Source: Prorocentrum cordatum (taxonomy: Eukaryota; Sar; Dinophyceae; Prorocentrales; Prorocentraceae). From it: a stretch of DNA of 64,000 nucleotides. Shown piece after piece: positions 23,971 to 35,347 of the stretch; position 1 is the first letter of the stretch; every line of letters begins with the position of its first letter. A program made the translations under genes and the position numbers. Below the pieces are notes generated by a model, which searched no databases, was not told where the DNA came from, and saw nothing but the letters and a program-made list of their open reading frames with translations. Location of the stretch: NCBI GenBank assembly GCA_963575745.1, contig CAUYUJ010022078.1:7501-71500 (forward strand). The letters run 5' to 3'.

Positions 23971-24825
23971 GGGGAGGGGAGGAGGAGGAGGAGGAGGAGG
24001 AGGAGGAGGAGGAGGAGGAGGAGGAGGAGGAGGAGGAGGAGAGGGAGGAGAGGGGGGATGCGGAGGAGGAGGAGGAGGAGGAGGAGGAGAAGGAGGAGGA
24101 GAAGGACATCGAGGAGCAGCAGAAGAAAAAGAGAGGGGGCGGGGGGCAAAGGCAGGGAAGAGAATAGGGACGAAGATGAGGAAGAAGGGGGGAGGAAGAG
24201 GAAGGGGGAAGGAGAAGGGAAGATTAGGGCGAGGGGGTGCAAAGTGCTTTCCTGGTCCTATAGACGATGAGCGAACAAAATTCGTTGGGCGAAATTATTC
24301 GAAAATGATGTCGGCCCAAAGCCTAACGGAAACCCTGCCAATCGTCGAGCAAGTTTGGTGCGGGTTCTTAGCCACTGGAAGTCAGATTTCGCATGCGTTC
24401 CGAGCTGGTGGGCACCTCAGCCTTGAACCCCCCTCATCCGTCTCCTCTCCCTCATCCTCCGCATCCCCATCTTCCCTCTTCTTCCTCCTCATCCTCCTCC
24501 TCCTCCTCCTCCTCCTCCTCCTCCTCCTCCCCCTCCTCCTCCTCCTCCTCCTCATCCTAACCCTCACCCTCACCCTCACCTTTACCATCACAGTCCTCCT
24601 CCTCCTCCACCTCATCCTCTTCCTCATTATCATTTTCCTCCTCATCCTCCTCCACCTCCTCCTCCTCCTCGTCATACTCCTCCTATTCCTCCTCCTCCTC
24701 CTCCTCCTCCTACTCCTCCTCCTCCTCCTCCTACTACTACTGCTCCTCCTCCTCCTCCTCGTCCTCCGCCTCCGCCTCCTCCTCATCCTCCTCCTCCTCC
24801 CCCTCCTCGTTTTCCTTCTTATTGG
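23971..24825. repeat. GAG then CTC microsatellites
   Basis: (GAG)n lies at about 23971-24115 and (CTC)n with CACCCT units at 24470-24825. The 24170-24470 interval shows no gene. Confidence 0.8.
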
Positions 24826-24834
24826 AATAGAATC

Positions 24835-25430
<596 letters not shown>

Positions 25431-25449
25431 AAACAACCCAATCAGATTT

Positions 25450-25950
25450 GTGCTGAGGCTATGGGGCTGTAGGGCTATAAAGCTATAAGGTTATGAGGCT
25501 ATAGGGTTATAGGGCTATTGGGCTATTGGGCTATTGGGCTATAAGGCTACAGGGCTATAAGGCTGTGGAGCTATAAGGCTATAGGGCTATAGGGCTATTG
25601 GGCTATAAGGCTATAGGGCTATAGGGCTGTTGGGCTATAAGGCTATAGGGCTATAGGGCTATAGGCCTATGGGGCTATAAAACTATAGGACTACAGGGCT
25701 ATAGGGCTATTGGGCTATTGGGCTATATGGTATTGGGCTATCGGGCACCCTGGGCACCCGGGCACCCGGGCACCCGGGCCCGGCCACCGAAATCGGCCAC
25801 GCACCTCACCAGCCACCCGGGCACCCGGGCACCGCCGGGCACCCGGGCACCCGGGCACCCGGGCCTGGCCACCGAAATCGGCGACCCACCTCACCTAAAC
25901 CTTTAATCCGCTAGGACCCCTACAGACGCAAGCTCTGATTGGGGAACTTA
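25450..25950. repeat. Compound 8-bp arrays TATAGGGC then GGGCACCC, second locus
   Basis: The TATAGGGC-type array (25450-25740) is followed by GGGCACCC units (25745-25880) with GCCCGGCCACCGAAATCGGC inserts and the same ATCCGCTAGGACCCCTACAG tail. Order and tail match 12900-13290. Confidence 0.85.
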
Positions 25951-25977
25951 TAATTGACATGATTACTATTATTTTTT

Positions 25978-26175
25978 GTTCCTCCTCCTCCTCCTCCTCC
26001 TCCTCCTCCTCTCCTCCTCCCCCCCTCCTCCCCTCTCTCCCTCGTCCTCCTCCTCCTCCTCCCCCTCCTCCCCCTCCTCCTCGTCCTCCTCCTCCTCTCC
26101 CCTCCTCCTCCTCCTCCTCTCTCCTCTCCTCCTCCTCCTCCTCCTCCTCCTCCTCCTTCTCCTCCTCCTCCTGCG
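25978..26175. repeat. CTC microsatellite
   Basis: CTCCTC and CCCCTCCT units. Confidence 0.9.
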
Positions 26176-26276
26176 AATCCCAATCTAAAGTGGCTCCGCC
26201 CAGAGCCTGCACAGTGATCAACTCCACCAGTTGGACTGTTTTTTCACCGTGGCGCTCCCCCCGGGGCACCGGACTC

Positions 26277-26530
26277 TGCACTGTCTGATCCAGTTGAAAC
26301 GAAAACGGCGTCGAACGGAGGCGAGCACACGAACCCTCTCCCCCCACTCCCTCTCTGCATCAAGCAGCCACCTGCGATTCGCACTCGCTCCAAAGCCTAC
26401 GCTGCCCGACACACTGCCTGATCTAGTTGAAACGAAAACGGCGTCGAACGGAGGCGAGCACACGAACCCTCTCCCCCCACTCCCTCTCTGCATCAAGCAG
26501 CCACTTGCGATTCGCACTCGCTCAAAAGCC
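26277..26530. repeat. Tandem duplication, 137-bp unit
   Basis: Two copies share GTTGAAACGAAAACGGCGTC at about 26294 and 26431 and CATCAAGCAGCCAC further on. They differ at only a few positions, so the duplication is recent. Confidence 0.85.
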
Positions 26531-26712
26531 TACAGTCGGGGCGTTGACCTAAGGAACCCTAAATATAAGGAACGAGGCCCCTATGTTCCATAAGTTAAAC
26601 TTCGATTTCATATCGAAAACCTAAGGAAAACCTAAGGCAAGCTGCGAAACAATTAAGGAACACGGAGCCCCTCCCCAACGAAAAGGGTTCCTTCTTCAGG
26701 GCCCCGACTCTA
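26531..26712 (+). mobile_element. MITE, TACAGTCGGGGC-TIR family, 182-bp copy
   Basis: Bounded by TACAGTCGGGGC and GCCCCGACTCTA, with the family interior (GACCTAAGGAACCCTAAATA, CACGGAGCCCCTCCCCAACG). TA at both ends. Confidence 0.8.
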
Positions 26713-26884
26713 CGTTGCCCGACGCACCTTCGGCCCCGAGACCGACCACACGACAAACACTATAGCCGGAGACGCACCGTCGGCCCCCACACGTCCCGGG
26801 GCACGGCCGAGCGAGCTCCGCAGGACAGCCAACACGGCGCCTCGCTGCCCGGGGAAAGTGCTCATCTCTATAGCAGCGGCCACA

Positions 26885-27135
26885 GGGGAGGAGGAGGGGG
26901 AGGAGGAGAAGAGGAGCAAGAGGAGGAGGAGGGAGGAGGAGGAGGAGGAGGAAGAGGGAGGAGGAGGAGGAAGAGGAGGAGGAAGAGGGAGGAGGAAGAG
27001 GAGGAGGAGGAGGAGGAGGAGGAGGAGGAGGGGAGGAGGGAGGAGGAGGAGGAGAAGGAGGAGGAGGAGGGAGGGGGAGGAGGAGGAGGAGGAGGAGGAG
27101 GAGGAGGAGGAGGAGGAGGAGGAGGAGGAGGATGA
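26885..27135. repeat. GAG microsatellite
   Basis: GGAGGA units with occasional A or G insertions. Confidence 0.9.
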
Positions 27136-27816
27136 GGAGCTGTTTCCGCAGTCGCTTCTGCATGCTCGATGCCTCGGTGGGTATCTCGACTCTTTCGATA
27201 TTGGTGAACCTTCCTCCTCCTGGAGCACGCTCGAAGGAGCGGTGCCTTTGCCCTCCGTCTCTCCCGGCGGAAGGCGGAGCACGTCTCGAAACTGTTCGCA
27301 CCCTGCTGGAAGCTCCATCTGACTCTCGGGGACTTCACCTTAGTTCCGCGCCGCGCCTCGAGCTCGGCGAGTTGTACCAGCATAGCGCCCTCGATCGTTG
27401 CTGGACACATGAACTGGATGTAGTTCGCACTGTTGTGGTGAATCAAAAGCACATTTGTTCCACGGTCGCAGCCCTTCAGGCCGTCGTCTAATGTCACGGA
27501 CGGCATGGTCACCACCGTCTTCCTGAGTAAAGCCACGCATCAAACGACACCCTGGAAGAATGTGTTCTGTCATCAAACTCTCTAGAGGACTTCGCATACT
27601 CTCGGGACCTCCTTCGGCACTCACGCCGACCATCTGACACGCAGCACACGAGATGTAGCGCGCCGGGGCCTCCTGCTGGGACGCTGGCTGGTTTGGGGAC
27701 GGCCCCCTACGGACACGGCGACGTTCACGCTCCTCGGCTTCCGAAATCAAAGCAGACGACCCACGGCCAATTGATGCAGCCCAGATCTGATACATGCCCC
27801 AAGAAGATCGCGCGCA

Positions 27817-28206
27817 TAGGCCTAGAGCGTCGGCTAGAATAATAGAAGCTGGGCCCGAGCGGAGACATCCCTTGCACCTCTGGATGGCTCGACGAGCAAT
27901 CACCACTTCCACGGCGCATCTTCGATCCTCGAGAGCCCCTGGGGCGCCAATCTTGTGGATGCGGTCATAGGCGGACTTAGCATCATATATGGCGATAACC
28001 TCGAATCCCCCGATGAACTCGCACCGGCTTCCTGGGGCAATGCGTGGAAACATGCCCCCGGCAAAGAAATGCAACGCCCGCTCCATATGCCCAATGCCGT
28101 CTGCAAGTGCCGAGGCCCCCCCGCCCAGAGACGACCGCATGGCTCTCCTGAGCCGGTAGCTTCGCCAAACAAGGGAGTTCCACGGTGGCGCGGCACCTCC
28201 CTGCAT
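27817..28206 (-). pseudogene. Ty1/copia retrotransposon RNase H fragment
   Basis: The minus-strand frame reads RRAMRSSLGGGASALADG...IAIYDAKSAYDRI...EDRRCAVEVVIARRAIQR...IILADAL. This is the order of a Ty1/copia RNase H: the RRxxRSSLAAE-like start, the D-x-K/S-A/L-x-D segment, the (K/R)R-x2-E/V-V helix and the closing LADAL. The acidic residue normally found in the SSLAAE motif is missing (GGG here), so the enzyme is probably dead. The frame stays open downstream to 27340, but the extra residues are not part of the domain. It lies downstream of RT and integrase fragments on the same strand, matching copia order (IN-RT-RNH). Confidence 0.7.
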
Positions 28207-28717
28207 CCTGCGGTCTGCAGTCTGTCACGCCGAGCACGTTGACCCCTCGGGCCCCCCGAAGCCCGCCATTTCTCCCTCGGCAGAGCCCGCATGGATCAGA
28301 GTGCGCACACGTCTGGGCGGGATGGGAAACACGCGGACTGCCAAGTTGTTGCGCTGTCGCGCCCGACGCGCCAGCACGCTGGCATTCTTTCCTCCTCCAC
28401 AGTCGGACGCGGCCTGAGCCGCTGGCTGCGCCTCACCTGGCACGACGGATCTGGCCTGGACTGACCAGCAAGCCAGTTGCCAGCTTGATCCGTGAAAATC
28501 AACCCGAAGATCTCACCTGGAACTGCCCTGCCGTCGTCGGGCGCCTGACGTTTCATTCTCACGGGTGTTATCTCCTCGGTGTTCCTTCCTCTGAGGCTGC
28601 ACAACTGCCCCGCCGGGCAGCTTCCGCAAACCGGACCCGGTAAACTCGCCTTCTCCGAGCCGCCAATTTCTCCACTGAAATCGCCGCTCCATCCTGGCCA
28701 TCGCCCCCCACCCCACC

Positions 28718-28902
28718 CATTATGGGGGACGACGGTTAATAAATGACCGGGGGTCGTGTTCACGCGGCGGCGCCCGGGATGACGATTAGAAAAAACCGGC
28801 CGCGGGCTGGAAAACTATCTTTCAATCGCTCTCCTCCAGTCAGAAAATTGTGCAGAAATAGCAGACAACTATGTTTTTTTAATCGTTCTCTGCATTAATA
28901 CC
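28718..28902 (-). mobile_element. MITE, GGATGACGATTAAT-TIR family, copy 2
   Basis: Reverse-orientation copy of the element at 9779-9989. It contains GGACGACGGTTAATAAATGA, CGGGATGACGATTAG and CAGAAAATTGTGCAGA. It sits between the RT and RNase H pieces of the copia pol and so helped break it. Confidence 0.7.
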
Positions 28903-28924
28903 TCCCTGCCTCCCCCCACCGCGC

Positions 28925-29250
28925 CGTCCACATGGATGCCCGTCACGCCGCAGAAAGCCCCTGGCCCCCGCGGAACACGCAGAGGCACCGTCGGCAGGGC
29001 CTGTCGGGCCTTCGCAGGCTCGAACACCACGAGAAGCTCAGGTCGGGTCGGGCGAAAGGGGGGGATAGCAAAGTTTCCCGGCGCCTCCCGGCACCGGATG
29101 GAGCCATGTGTCGAGGAATGGGCCCTTCGGTGAGGCCGAAACCAGCTGCATGCAGCAGATTTCGTAACCCCCCCTTTCCCTATCCCCCCCCTTTCGTCCG
29201 GTCCGATCAGGATCGAACGGATGGGCGGCGAAGCCGATCTCCTCGGCTAA
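28925..29250. other. No gene seen between copia fragments
   Basis: No RT motif (such as YxDD) is recognisable on the minus strand here. The middle of the RT is missing or too decayed. Confidence 0.4.
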
Positions 29251-29253
29251 ACT

Positions 29254-29613
29254 TTAAAAAAGGTCGAATGCCACCTCCGAGTCGGTCGATTCCACCACTG
29301 CCGTTCGCAAGCTCGCACAGCTGCTCAGGGCGCCGGGCCCGCGAGGCGCGCTTTTTTGGGCCGGGGCCCAAACGCGGGCCCATTCGGACGGCCCCCAGGA
29401 TCTGCTTCCAGAAAAGCTCATCGAATTTCCCCCCAAGACCAGCTGAAGGCGAGCGGAGGCCACCAGCTGCAAGAGCGTCGCCTTGCCTGAAGCAAACAGC
29501 GTCGGGCTCTGAGTCCTGCCAGCCCAGACCATGTCCAAAACGTCAGGGCCCTTGAACCCGTGCACCGTCAATCGGCACCGCAGCTCCGTGCTACCGCCAT
29601 CCTCCGTCTTCAA
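29254..29613 (-). pseudogene. Ty1/copia reverse transcriptase, N-terminal fragment
   Basis: The frame reads ELRCRLTVHGFKGPDVLDM...RTQSPTLFASGKATLLQLVASARLQLVLGGNSMSF, the typical start of copia RT (K-x-R-L-V-x-x-G-F-x-D-P-D ... SPT ... LLQLxAS ... D-I-K-x-A-F). The catalytic-motif aspartate of DIKxAF is replaced (GGNSMSF), and the rest diverges. A linker piece precedes it in another frame (29616-29921), so at least one frameshift separates them. Confidence 0.7.
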
Positions 29614-29615
29614 AA

Positions 29616-29921
29616 TTAGGACAAGTCTAAATGGCGTAGTCGCGGTCGCCGAGATTTCTCAACTGACCTAGATTGCCTCGCCTTCTGCTCCACGATCAGC
29701 TCCCTAAACTCCTTTTGACGTGCCGCTTCCACCTGTCGTCTGCCCTCCTCCGTCATGCACCTTGTATCCATTTCTCGATCCACCTTCCGTCCTCTAGCTA
29801 GTAGTGCCTCCGTCCCCGTTGCTGCCAAGATCGGGGCTTTGTCATCCCCGCCCGTAGCCACTGCGCCACAGTCCCACGGCGGCACAATGTTAATGCACGA
29901 TAGACCTAATGGGCCTTTCAA
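29616..29921 (-). pseudogene. Copia pol linker between integrase and RT
   Basis: The frame ends with EEGRRQVEAARQKEFRELIV-EQKA, resembling the F-x2-A-x3-E(F/W)-x2-(L/W) helix found just before RT in copia polyproteins. It is in a different frame from the RT fragment. Assignment rests on position and this short motif. Confidence 0.45.
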
Positions 29922-30225
29922 TTAGGGTAGCCTCTTGGCCGGGAGCCCCCCCTCTGGCGCTGGAGCTGGAACGCTGCGACCCGGGAGCTTGCCAGCACAT
30001 CTCTTGGAAGCTGTCGGACGTCAGCGGTCACCCACGGGGACGCGAGAAGCCGGACACGCAGGAGCCGGAGTCGGAACACTTGCTGGGGTTCCCGAGGTCG
30101 AGTCGCGAGTCGCATCGTCCGACCGATCTTCTGGAGTCGGATCGCCGCTGTCGGTCTGATGCCGCTTCTCCCAGGCTGGATGCCCCTGCCCCCCCCCCAC
30201 CCACCCCGACCATCCTGAGGTGTCC

Positions 30226-30831
30226 TTAGCAGCGCCCATGAAATAGCGCCCTGGAGATTGCGAACATCGACCGTCGCAGGCCGGAGCTCAGACTCAACCA
30301 GACGCCAGACCGCCTGTTCTTTTCGAGTAGCTTCCCGAAGATGCCCTGAAGACCCCCTGACAAGACCTCCTGGAATACCGACCCAATAGTTCCCACGGAC
30401 CAGGCCCACACATACCCTTGGACGCCATCAACATGACGACTGCTTCCCAGCAGTACTATACCCCCCATCATCTTTCTCCACACTGCAACCACATCACCGA
30501 CCTGAAACATCGACGCACACTGGGTCGTGCATCCACGGCCACGCGAGCAGCCCCTTCTCGCCATGTCCACAATGACACGGCGGGCCACTGCCCAGACACA
30601 GGCTGCCCGACCCGCCACAGAGTCGCGAAGCACACAGCCAGTGGCGAGCAGGTCAGGATTCTCCTGAAGCACATCCTCGGGGCTCTCCGGGCGCCGACCC
30701 AAAACGATTGGCTGGGAGAAGGAGCGTCCTGACCGTTGGCTCAATGGACCCCCCAACATGCCTCGTGACTCAGGAAAGCATAGGCCGAATGGAGCAGAGG
30801 CTCCAATGCAGTGCTGGCCAGGCTGCTGCAC
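30226..30831 (-). pseudogene. Copia-type integrase C-terminal region
   Basis: The frame contains LGRRPESPEDVLQENPDLLA, a following arginine/alanine-rich helix (RDSVAGRAACVWAVARRVIV), then MFQVGDVVAVWRKMMGG...SSRHVDGVQGYVWAW. This matches the region after the integrase core in dinoflagellate retrotransposons: an R/A-rich helix, a F-x-V-G-D-x-V-x-x-W-R-K motif and a small beta-barrel. The catalytic core lies further 5' and is not in the window: the plus-strand LINE begins at about 30790 and replaces it. Confidence 0.6.
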
Positions 30832-31560
30832 GAGAGGGGCCTCGAGACAGGTTCCATCCTCGAGAAGCAGCTTCAGGAGCTGTTCAAGAAGACCGAGGAG
30901 AAAGGGCGTCAGGACCTCCTCCCGAGGAAGGGCAAGCTCAAGAAGATCGAGCCATCAGAAAAAGCGCGCCAGAGATGCCAAGGAGGCGCTGCAGGAGGCC
31001 CAGCGAATCTATGATCAAGAGCTTCAGCAGCATCAGCACCACCAGGCGAAGATCGAATTACACATCAAGGAAGCTTAAGCAGCATCCGTACTGCCAGAGC
31101 CTACCAACATCGACGAGGAAAGCGACCCCGCCCAGGAGCTCCAGGTGCTGGACATCCTGGACAAGGCCCTGCGCAAGTACGGAGGCAGGTTTGGGCTCGA
31201 GACGGCACCTCCCCTCCAAGCCGCTGAGCTCAAGAAGAAGGAGTTCCAGGAGAGAGTGCCCAAGCAGCAAAAAGCACATGTGCAGGGCGCCACGAGTACT
31301 GATGCCGCTGGTGCACCTGCTCCTGGGGAGCCTGATGCTATCAACTTGGACCCAGATGATGCAGACATCAAGGAGAAGCTCAAGAAAGCAGGTGTTGCAG
31401 CAGCCAGCGACTCCAAGATGCTCGAGCGATGCCTGGGGGGCATTGCTACCCACACCCAGAGGCAGAAACTGGGGTGGCACAACTTCCAGTTTCACAGCGT
31501 GGAACCAGAACCCCTCGGCCTGGACATCAGCTCAGGCTCTCATGGAGTGGGCCCGGCAAG
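30811..31560 (+). pseudogene. LINE ORF1-like coiled-coil protein remnant
   Basis: Two frames must be joined: MLARLLHERGLETGSILEKQ... (to about 30950), then KKRARDAKEALQEAQRIYDQ... to a TAA at 31076-31078, after which the same frame continues with PEPTNIDEESDPAQELQVLD. The charged helical composition with heptad-like leucines suggests a coiled coil, as in LINE ORF1/gag proteins upstream of an endonuclease. At least one frameshift and one stop break it. Position just before the endonuclease supports the assignment. Confidence 0.5.
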
Positions 31561-31874
31561 CCCACGGTGCGGCTCTGATTTCCAAAGGGGGGTGGCGCGG
31601 CCGCTGCCATGGATATGTCCAGCGTGAGCGGTGAGACGACAGCAGGAAGCCCAGAGGCCCCAGGTCCCCGATCCCAGGAAGCCCCCATTCTGAGGGGAGC
31701 ACGTGGTGAAATCGGTGGGCAGGCTGGCGGCGCCAGCACCCGATCCCCGGAAGCCTCCGAGATGGGGGACATCTGGTGGCATCGGAGGATCCCAGGAAGC
31801 CCCCTTGAGGTGGAACGCCAGGGGATGGCGATCACAAGGCAGCTGGAGGTGCAGACGCTTCAGCTCAAGCACCA

Positions 31875-32561
31875 GTGGGCATTCTTCCTGACGCCTTCTG
31901 TGTCCAGGAGCATCGAGCCAAACATGCGATCATGCACCAGCGTGCCACGGCGTGGGCGAATCAGAGAAGCTATCATGTGTCCATGCCACGGGCCGAGACC
32001 ACAGGCCAAGGAAACACGGAGTCGGTTGAAGGCTCCGTGGTGCTGAGCAAACATCCAGCGGCCATGATTGATCTGAGCGTCGGCGAGCAGATTCCTAAGT
32101 CGACGATTGCAGCCAGCAGGATCGAAATCAGTCCTCCGTTGCCTATAGTCATCATCTCACTGTGCTTGCGCACCAGCGTAGGGCTGGATCACATCAAGTT
32201 GACGAGCAAACTCTCCAAGACAGTGGGCAAGTGTCAGCTTCCGCGGTTGATCGGGGCAAAGTTGAACTTGGTGCCAGATGACACGCAGCATTGGGCTTGC
32301 AAGATGCTAGCGCGTATCATTCCCACATGGCAGCCAACGTTTGGAACCAGGGGGCTGGGCATCTTCATGTGCAATCGCGTGTTACCACCGCTTTTCTCGG
32401 CCATCTCGATCGCGCCAGATGCGCCAGCAAGGTACCACTCGCCGGTGGCAATCACGTTCACAGGGCTCTGGAGGCAGTCGAAGGTGCCCAAGCCGATGCT
32501 GCCCAAACAGTTCCCCACCGACAAACCCCGCCAGTCAAGCTTCGCCGCAAGAGGCCGATGA
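31875..32561 (+). pseudogene. LINE AP-type endonuclease (EEP) domain
   Basis: Residue numbers follow the open frame from 31875. PDAFCVQEHRA (residues 5-15) corresponds to the catalytic Q/E motif of exonuclease-endonuclease-phosphatase nucleases. VEGSVVLSK (~51-59) matches the G-G-V-A-V/L strand. LPRLIGAKLNLVPDD (~122-136) is the G-D-F-N motif with the Asp lost. RYHSPVAITF (~187-195) is the terminal S/T-D-H-x-P-V motif. Lost catalytic residues and frame breaks around the domain mark it as dead. It would have nicked target DNA for target-primed reverse transcription. Confidence 0.7.
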
Positions 32562-32580
32562 TCGCAATTGGCCGTGAAAG

Positions 32581-33123
32581 GTGGGAACAGAGTTACCAAG
32601 TGATATGGCTCACGCCTGTCGGGTCTGGTTGAAACATGTGGAGGCCCACCTGCTGGAGCTGCACAGGCTACCCACGCGGCGCAACGGAGCGCGCGCAGGC
32701 AGAGAAGACGGACTTAGAGCGCAGCTGGTGAACTTCAATCAGCCCTGGAAGAGCGACCTCGGGCAGATCCCATCAGTTGACGGCAGGGAGTGAACATCTT
32801 TTTACTCGCATGCATGCGGACCCCTGCCATCTGTTCAGAAGCTTGCGCCAAAGGTTTCACAGCGCTGGCGGCGCGACGTAATTAGGCAGGAGAAGATGGC
32901 GGCCAGGATCGGGCTACCAGGCCGGCCGACCGACCATGATCTGAGTCGCTGGCTGCAGGCATCCCGTTCGGATTTAATGAAAGTTGTTGGCCGATGGCGG
33001 AGAGGAGGCTCTCCACTTCCTCCCAGGCGTCGCAGGACACCCCCCCCCTCCCTCCAGGCTAAGGAACGAGATGCCAGCACGAAGGCCTGGAGGGCCTGGG
33101 CACAGTCGGCAGCGAAAGGATAG
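32581..33123 (+). pseudogene. LINE linker between endonuclease and missing RT
   Basis: Two open pieces, 32581-32793 (CRVWLKHVEAHLLELH) and 32896-33123 (ending KAWRAWAQSAAKG), fit the helical linker that precedes RT in dinoflagellate LINEs. Stops separate them. No RT finger/palm motif (YxDD) follows: the sequence passes to a MITE and then to the post-RT region. Confidence 0.45.
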
Positions 33124-33255
33124 GGGGAGAGGGGGGCGGCGCGTAGATTCGCCAAGCAACTGCTGCCAGACACTCCGATTCTCACGTAGGGGGCTGAAGA
33201 GCGCCCAGCGACGCCAATCGCCGGCCGGCAAGCGATCGACCGACTTCTAATGTCA

Positions 33256-33395
33256 GGTCGGGCATGCCCTCCTACGGGCGGATCTGGGAGGAAAAATTAA
33301 AGATAGTCAGAGAATACTCAAAAATCGTGAAATATAGCTGGGGACGATTGTTTGACTATTTTTGAATCTTCCTCCTGTAGAGGGACACGCCCGAC
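33256..33395. mobile_element. MITE, GTCGGGC-TIR family, copy 3, inside the LINE
   Basis: The left end GGTCGGGCATGCCC and the right end (inverted GTCGGGCGTGTCCCTCTAC) bound 140 bp. GTCA flanks both ends and may be a target duplication. It separates the LINE linker from its 3' part. Confidence 0.75.
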
Positions 33396-33533
33396 GTCAT
33401 TCGAATGCAGTGGGAGCCACTTCGGGGCGCTCCAGCGCGAGACGGACAGGTGCACCGGAAGGGCTGGGGTCCTGGGGAGCCCGCCCTGCGAGGCCGTCGG
33501 ATGACGTTGCTCCCTCGGGTGCGCAATGGGGGT

Positions 33534-33640
33534 CCTCCTCCTCCTCCTCCTCCTCCTCCTCCTCCTCCTCCTCCTCCTCCTGCTCCTCCTCCTCGTCCTC
33601 CTCCTCCTCCTCCTCCTCATCATCATCCTCCTCCTCTGGA
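33534..33640. repeat. CTC microsatellite inside LINE remnant
   Basis: CTCCTC units immediately before the post-RT LINE frame. Confidence 0.9.
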
Positions 33641-34874
33641 CGAGTTCAAGGAGAGCATCGATCGCAGGCTGTGGGCGGGCGCCTCCCTCCACCAGAGTGG
33701 CGACGACCTGGCTGCGAGGGGTGCCGACACGCTCCACGTGCAGAGGGAGCAGCGGCGCTTCGAGGCCAACGGCGACGACGGCCTCTGGGCGCTCAACCTG
33801 GCCGTCGTCACAGGCGCCCAGTGGAACAGAGAGCGGCAGGAGGAGGCGGGCTACGAGCTCGAATCTCCGCTGTGTGTGCGCTGCGGAAAGGAAAAAGAGA
33901 GTCTGTTTCACAGAATTTGGTCTTGTGAGTGCAACGCAGGACACCCAGATTATGATAAGTCGAGTCATCTTTTACCGAGCGCGGAGGCTGGGCACGAATC
34001 GTCTCCATCCTTGTGGCTACGAGGCCTACCGAGTAAGGATGAGACCACCCCCACCTTCGACCTCGACCTCCCCCCCTACCGTTTCGAATTCGGTAGTTTC
34101 TCCCTGGCCCCGAGGGGCCAAGACGGCTACCTCACGGTGTTCGGAGACGGGTCAGGGGGTAGGTTTTCCGACGATCCTCGCAGAAGGCGCGTTGGCTCGG
34201 GGATCGTGGCGCGCGAGGCTCTCTCAGCAGGTGCCTGGCGCCCCGTGGCGGGTGTTGCGTGCGGGGTCGCGGGAGCCAAGCAGACGGTCCCCTGAGCGGA
34301 GCTCACCGCCTTTGCCGAAGCCCTAGAGTGCTCCAGAGGGCCCCTGAGGTTTGTGTCCGATCATAAGCCTCTCGTGGATGGCTGGGCCAGAGGTCGGCAT
34401 AAGTCGGGGTCGTTCAGGCTCGGGAATGCCGACCTCTGGGCCAGGATCGGCAAGGCCGCGCGCGAGCGAGGCCCCGACCCCATCCTTGTTTGTTGGACCC
34501 CCTCCCACTTGGAGGCCCAGGACATCAGGTCTGAAAGGGAGTGGTTCTGGGCGGTAGGGAATGAGTGTGCGGACGAGCTGGCTGGCAGAGCGGCCGCGGC
34601 GTCTTGGTCCGAATTCGTCACGGCCAGTCCCGCCACGGACCAGCGGGACATAGAAGCTTTTCTGGTGAGGAGGCGGGCGCGGCGAGCGCTGGCGGATGTG
34701 ATCCAGGCCGACCCGTGGACCGCGGTGCGTCCCTCGGCCCCCCGCCCCGCCCCCCAAGCTCGAGCTGGCTTTGAGAGCGTCCCAGCACGACTGGCGACGG
34801 GTCGGCTCCAAGTTTTACTGCAGGGTTTGTCAGGTTCTCTTGAACAGAGAGCGCGTCCTCCTGGCTGCCCATAG
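33641..34874 (+). pseudogene. LINE post-RT region with zinc knuckle and RNase H
   Basis: Residues read DEFKESIDRRLWAGASLHQSG, then CVRCGKEKESLFHRIWSC (C-x2-C-x8-H-x4-C zinc knuckle), then an RNase HI domain: VFGDGSGG (first Asp), AELTAFAEAL (Glu), FVSDHKPLVDG (Asp), and WTPSHLEA with VGNECADELAG (His and last Asp). All RNase H catalytic positions are present. A single in-frame TGA at 34293-34295 interrupts the frame just before AELTAF; the same frame is open on both sides of it. This resembles a CGA-to-TGA change (inference). The downstream part frameshifts near 34800. It would have removed RNA from the cDNA hybrid during retrotransposition. Confidence 0.8.
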
Positions 34875-34877
34875 GAC

Positions 34878-35150
34878 TTGTACCCAGGCCCCCCTCCCCA
34901 GCTCGGTATAGCCCCTTTGTTCGGGAGGCGAGTGATTGGGGGCCAGGTGCTGCATGATTCCCACTCCCTCCAGCATTGGGGGCAATTCCATCTGACGTTT
35001 TGTTCCAAGTGCGGTCGTACAGCCACGACTGACCCCAGGCATTTGGCTTCGTTGTGCGGCCTCCCCACAGCTAAGGGAAGGCATAAATTGGCGAGAATTC
35101 AGAGGGGGAGTACCCCCACAGCAGCGGGCCGCCGAGGTCGGTCAGAGCTG
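34878..35150 (+). pseudogene. LINE C-terminal Cys/His region
   Basis: HLTFCSKCGRTATTDPRHLA followed by SLCGLPTAKGRHKLARIQRG: a C-x2-C...C arrangement with the short basic tail that ends dinoflagellate LINE polyproteins. It is in a different frame from the RNase H part. Confidence 0.6.
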
Positions 35151-35224
35151 CTGCCATCGTCGATCTGCAGCAGTAATCGAGAGGAGCTTCGACATTCGCC
35201 GTCGTTCATCCCAACGTTCCCAAC

Positions 35225-35315
35225 GTTCCTCCCCCTCCTCCCCCTCCTCTTCCTCCTCCTCCTCCTCCTCCTCCTCCTCCTCCTCCTCCTCCTCCTCCTC
35301 CTCCTCCTCCTCCCC
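35225..35315. repeat. CTC microsatellite
   Basis: CTCCTC units just after the LINE 3' region. Confidence 0.9.
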
Positions 35316-35347
35316 TGGGGGCCTGGGTCCCTGGGCGGAGCTAGAGC

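Noticed and set aside
27340-27816. Extension of the copia RNase H frame to 288 codons
   Set aside because: Open frame continues past the domain end (LADAL) but shows no further retroelement motif; treated as fortuitous.
34323-35068. Minus-strand frames of ~160-235 codons opposite the LINE RNase H
   Set aside because: Antisense shadows of the RNase H region; no motif on that strand.
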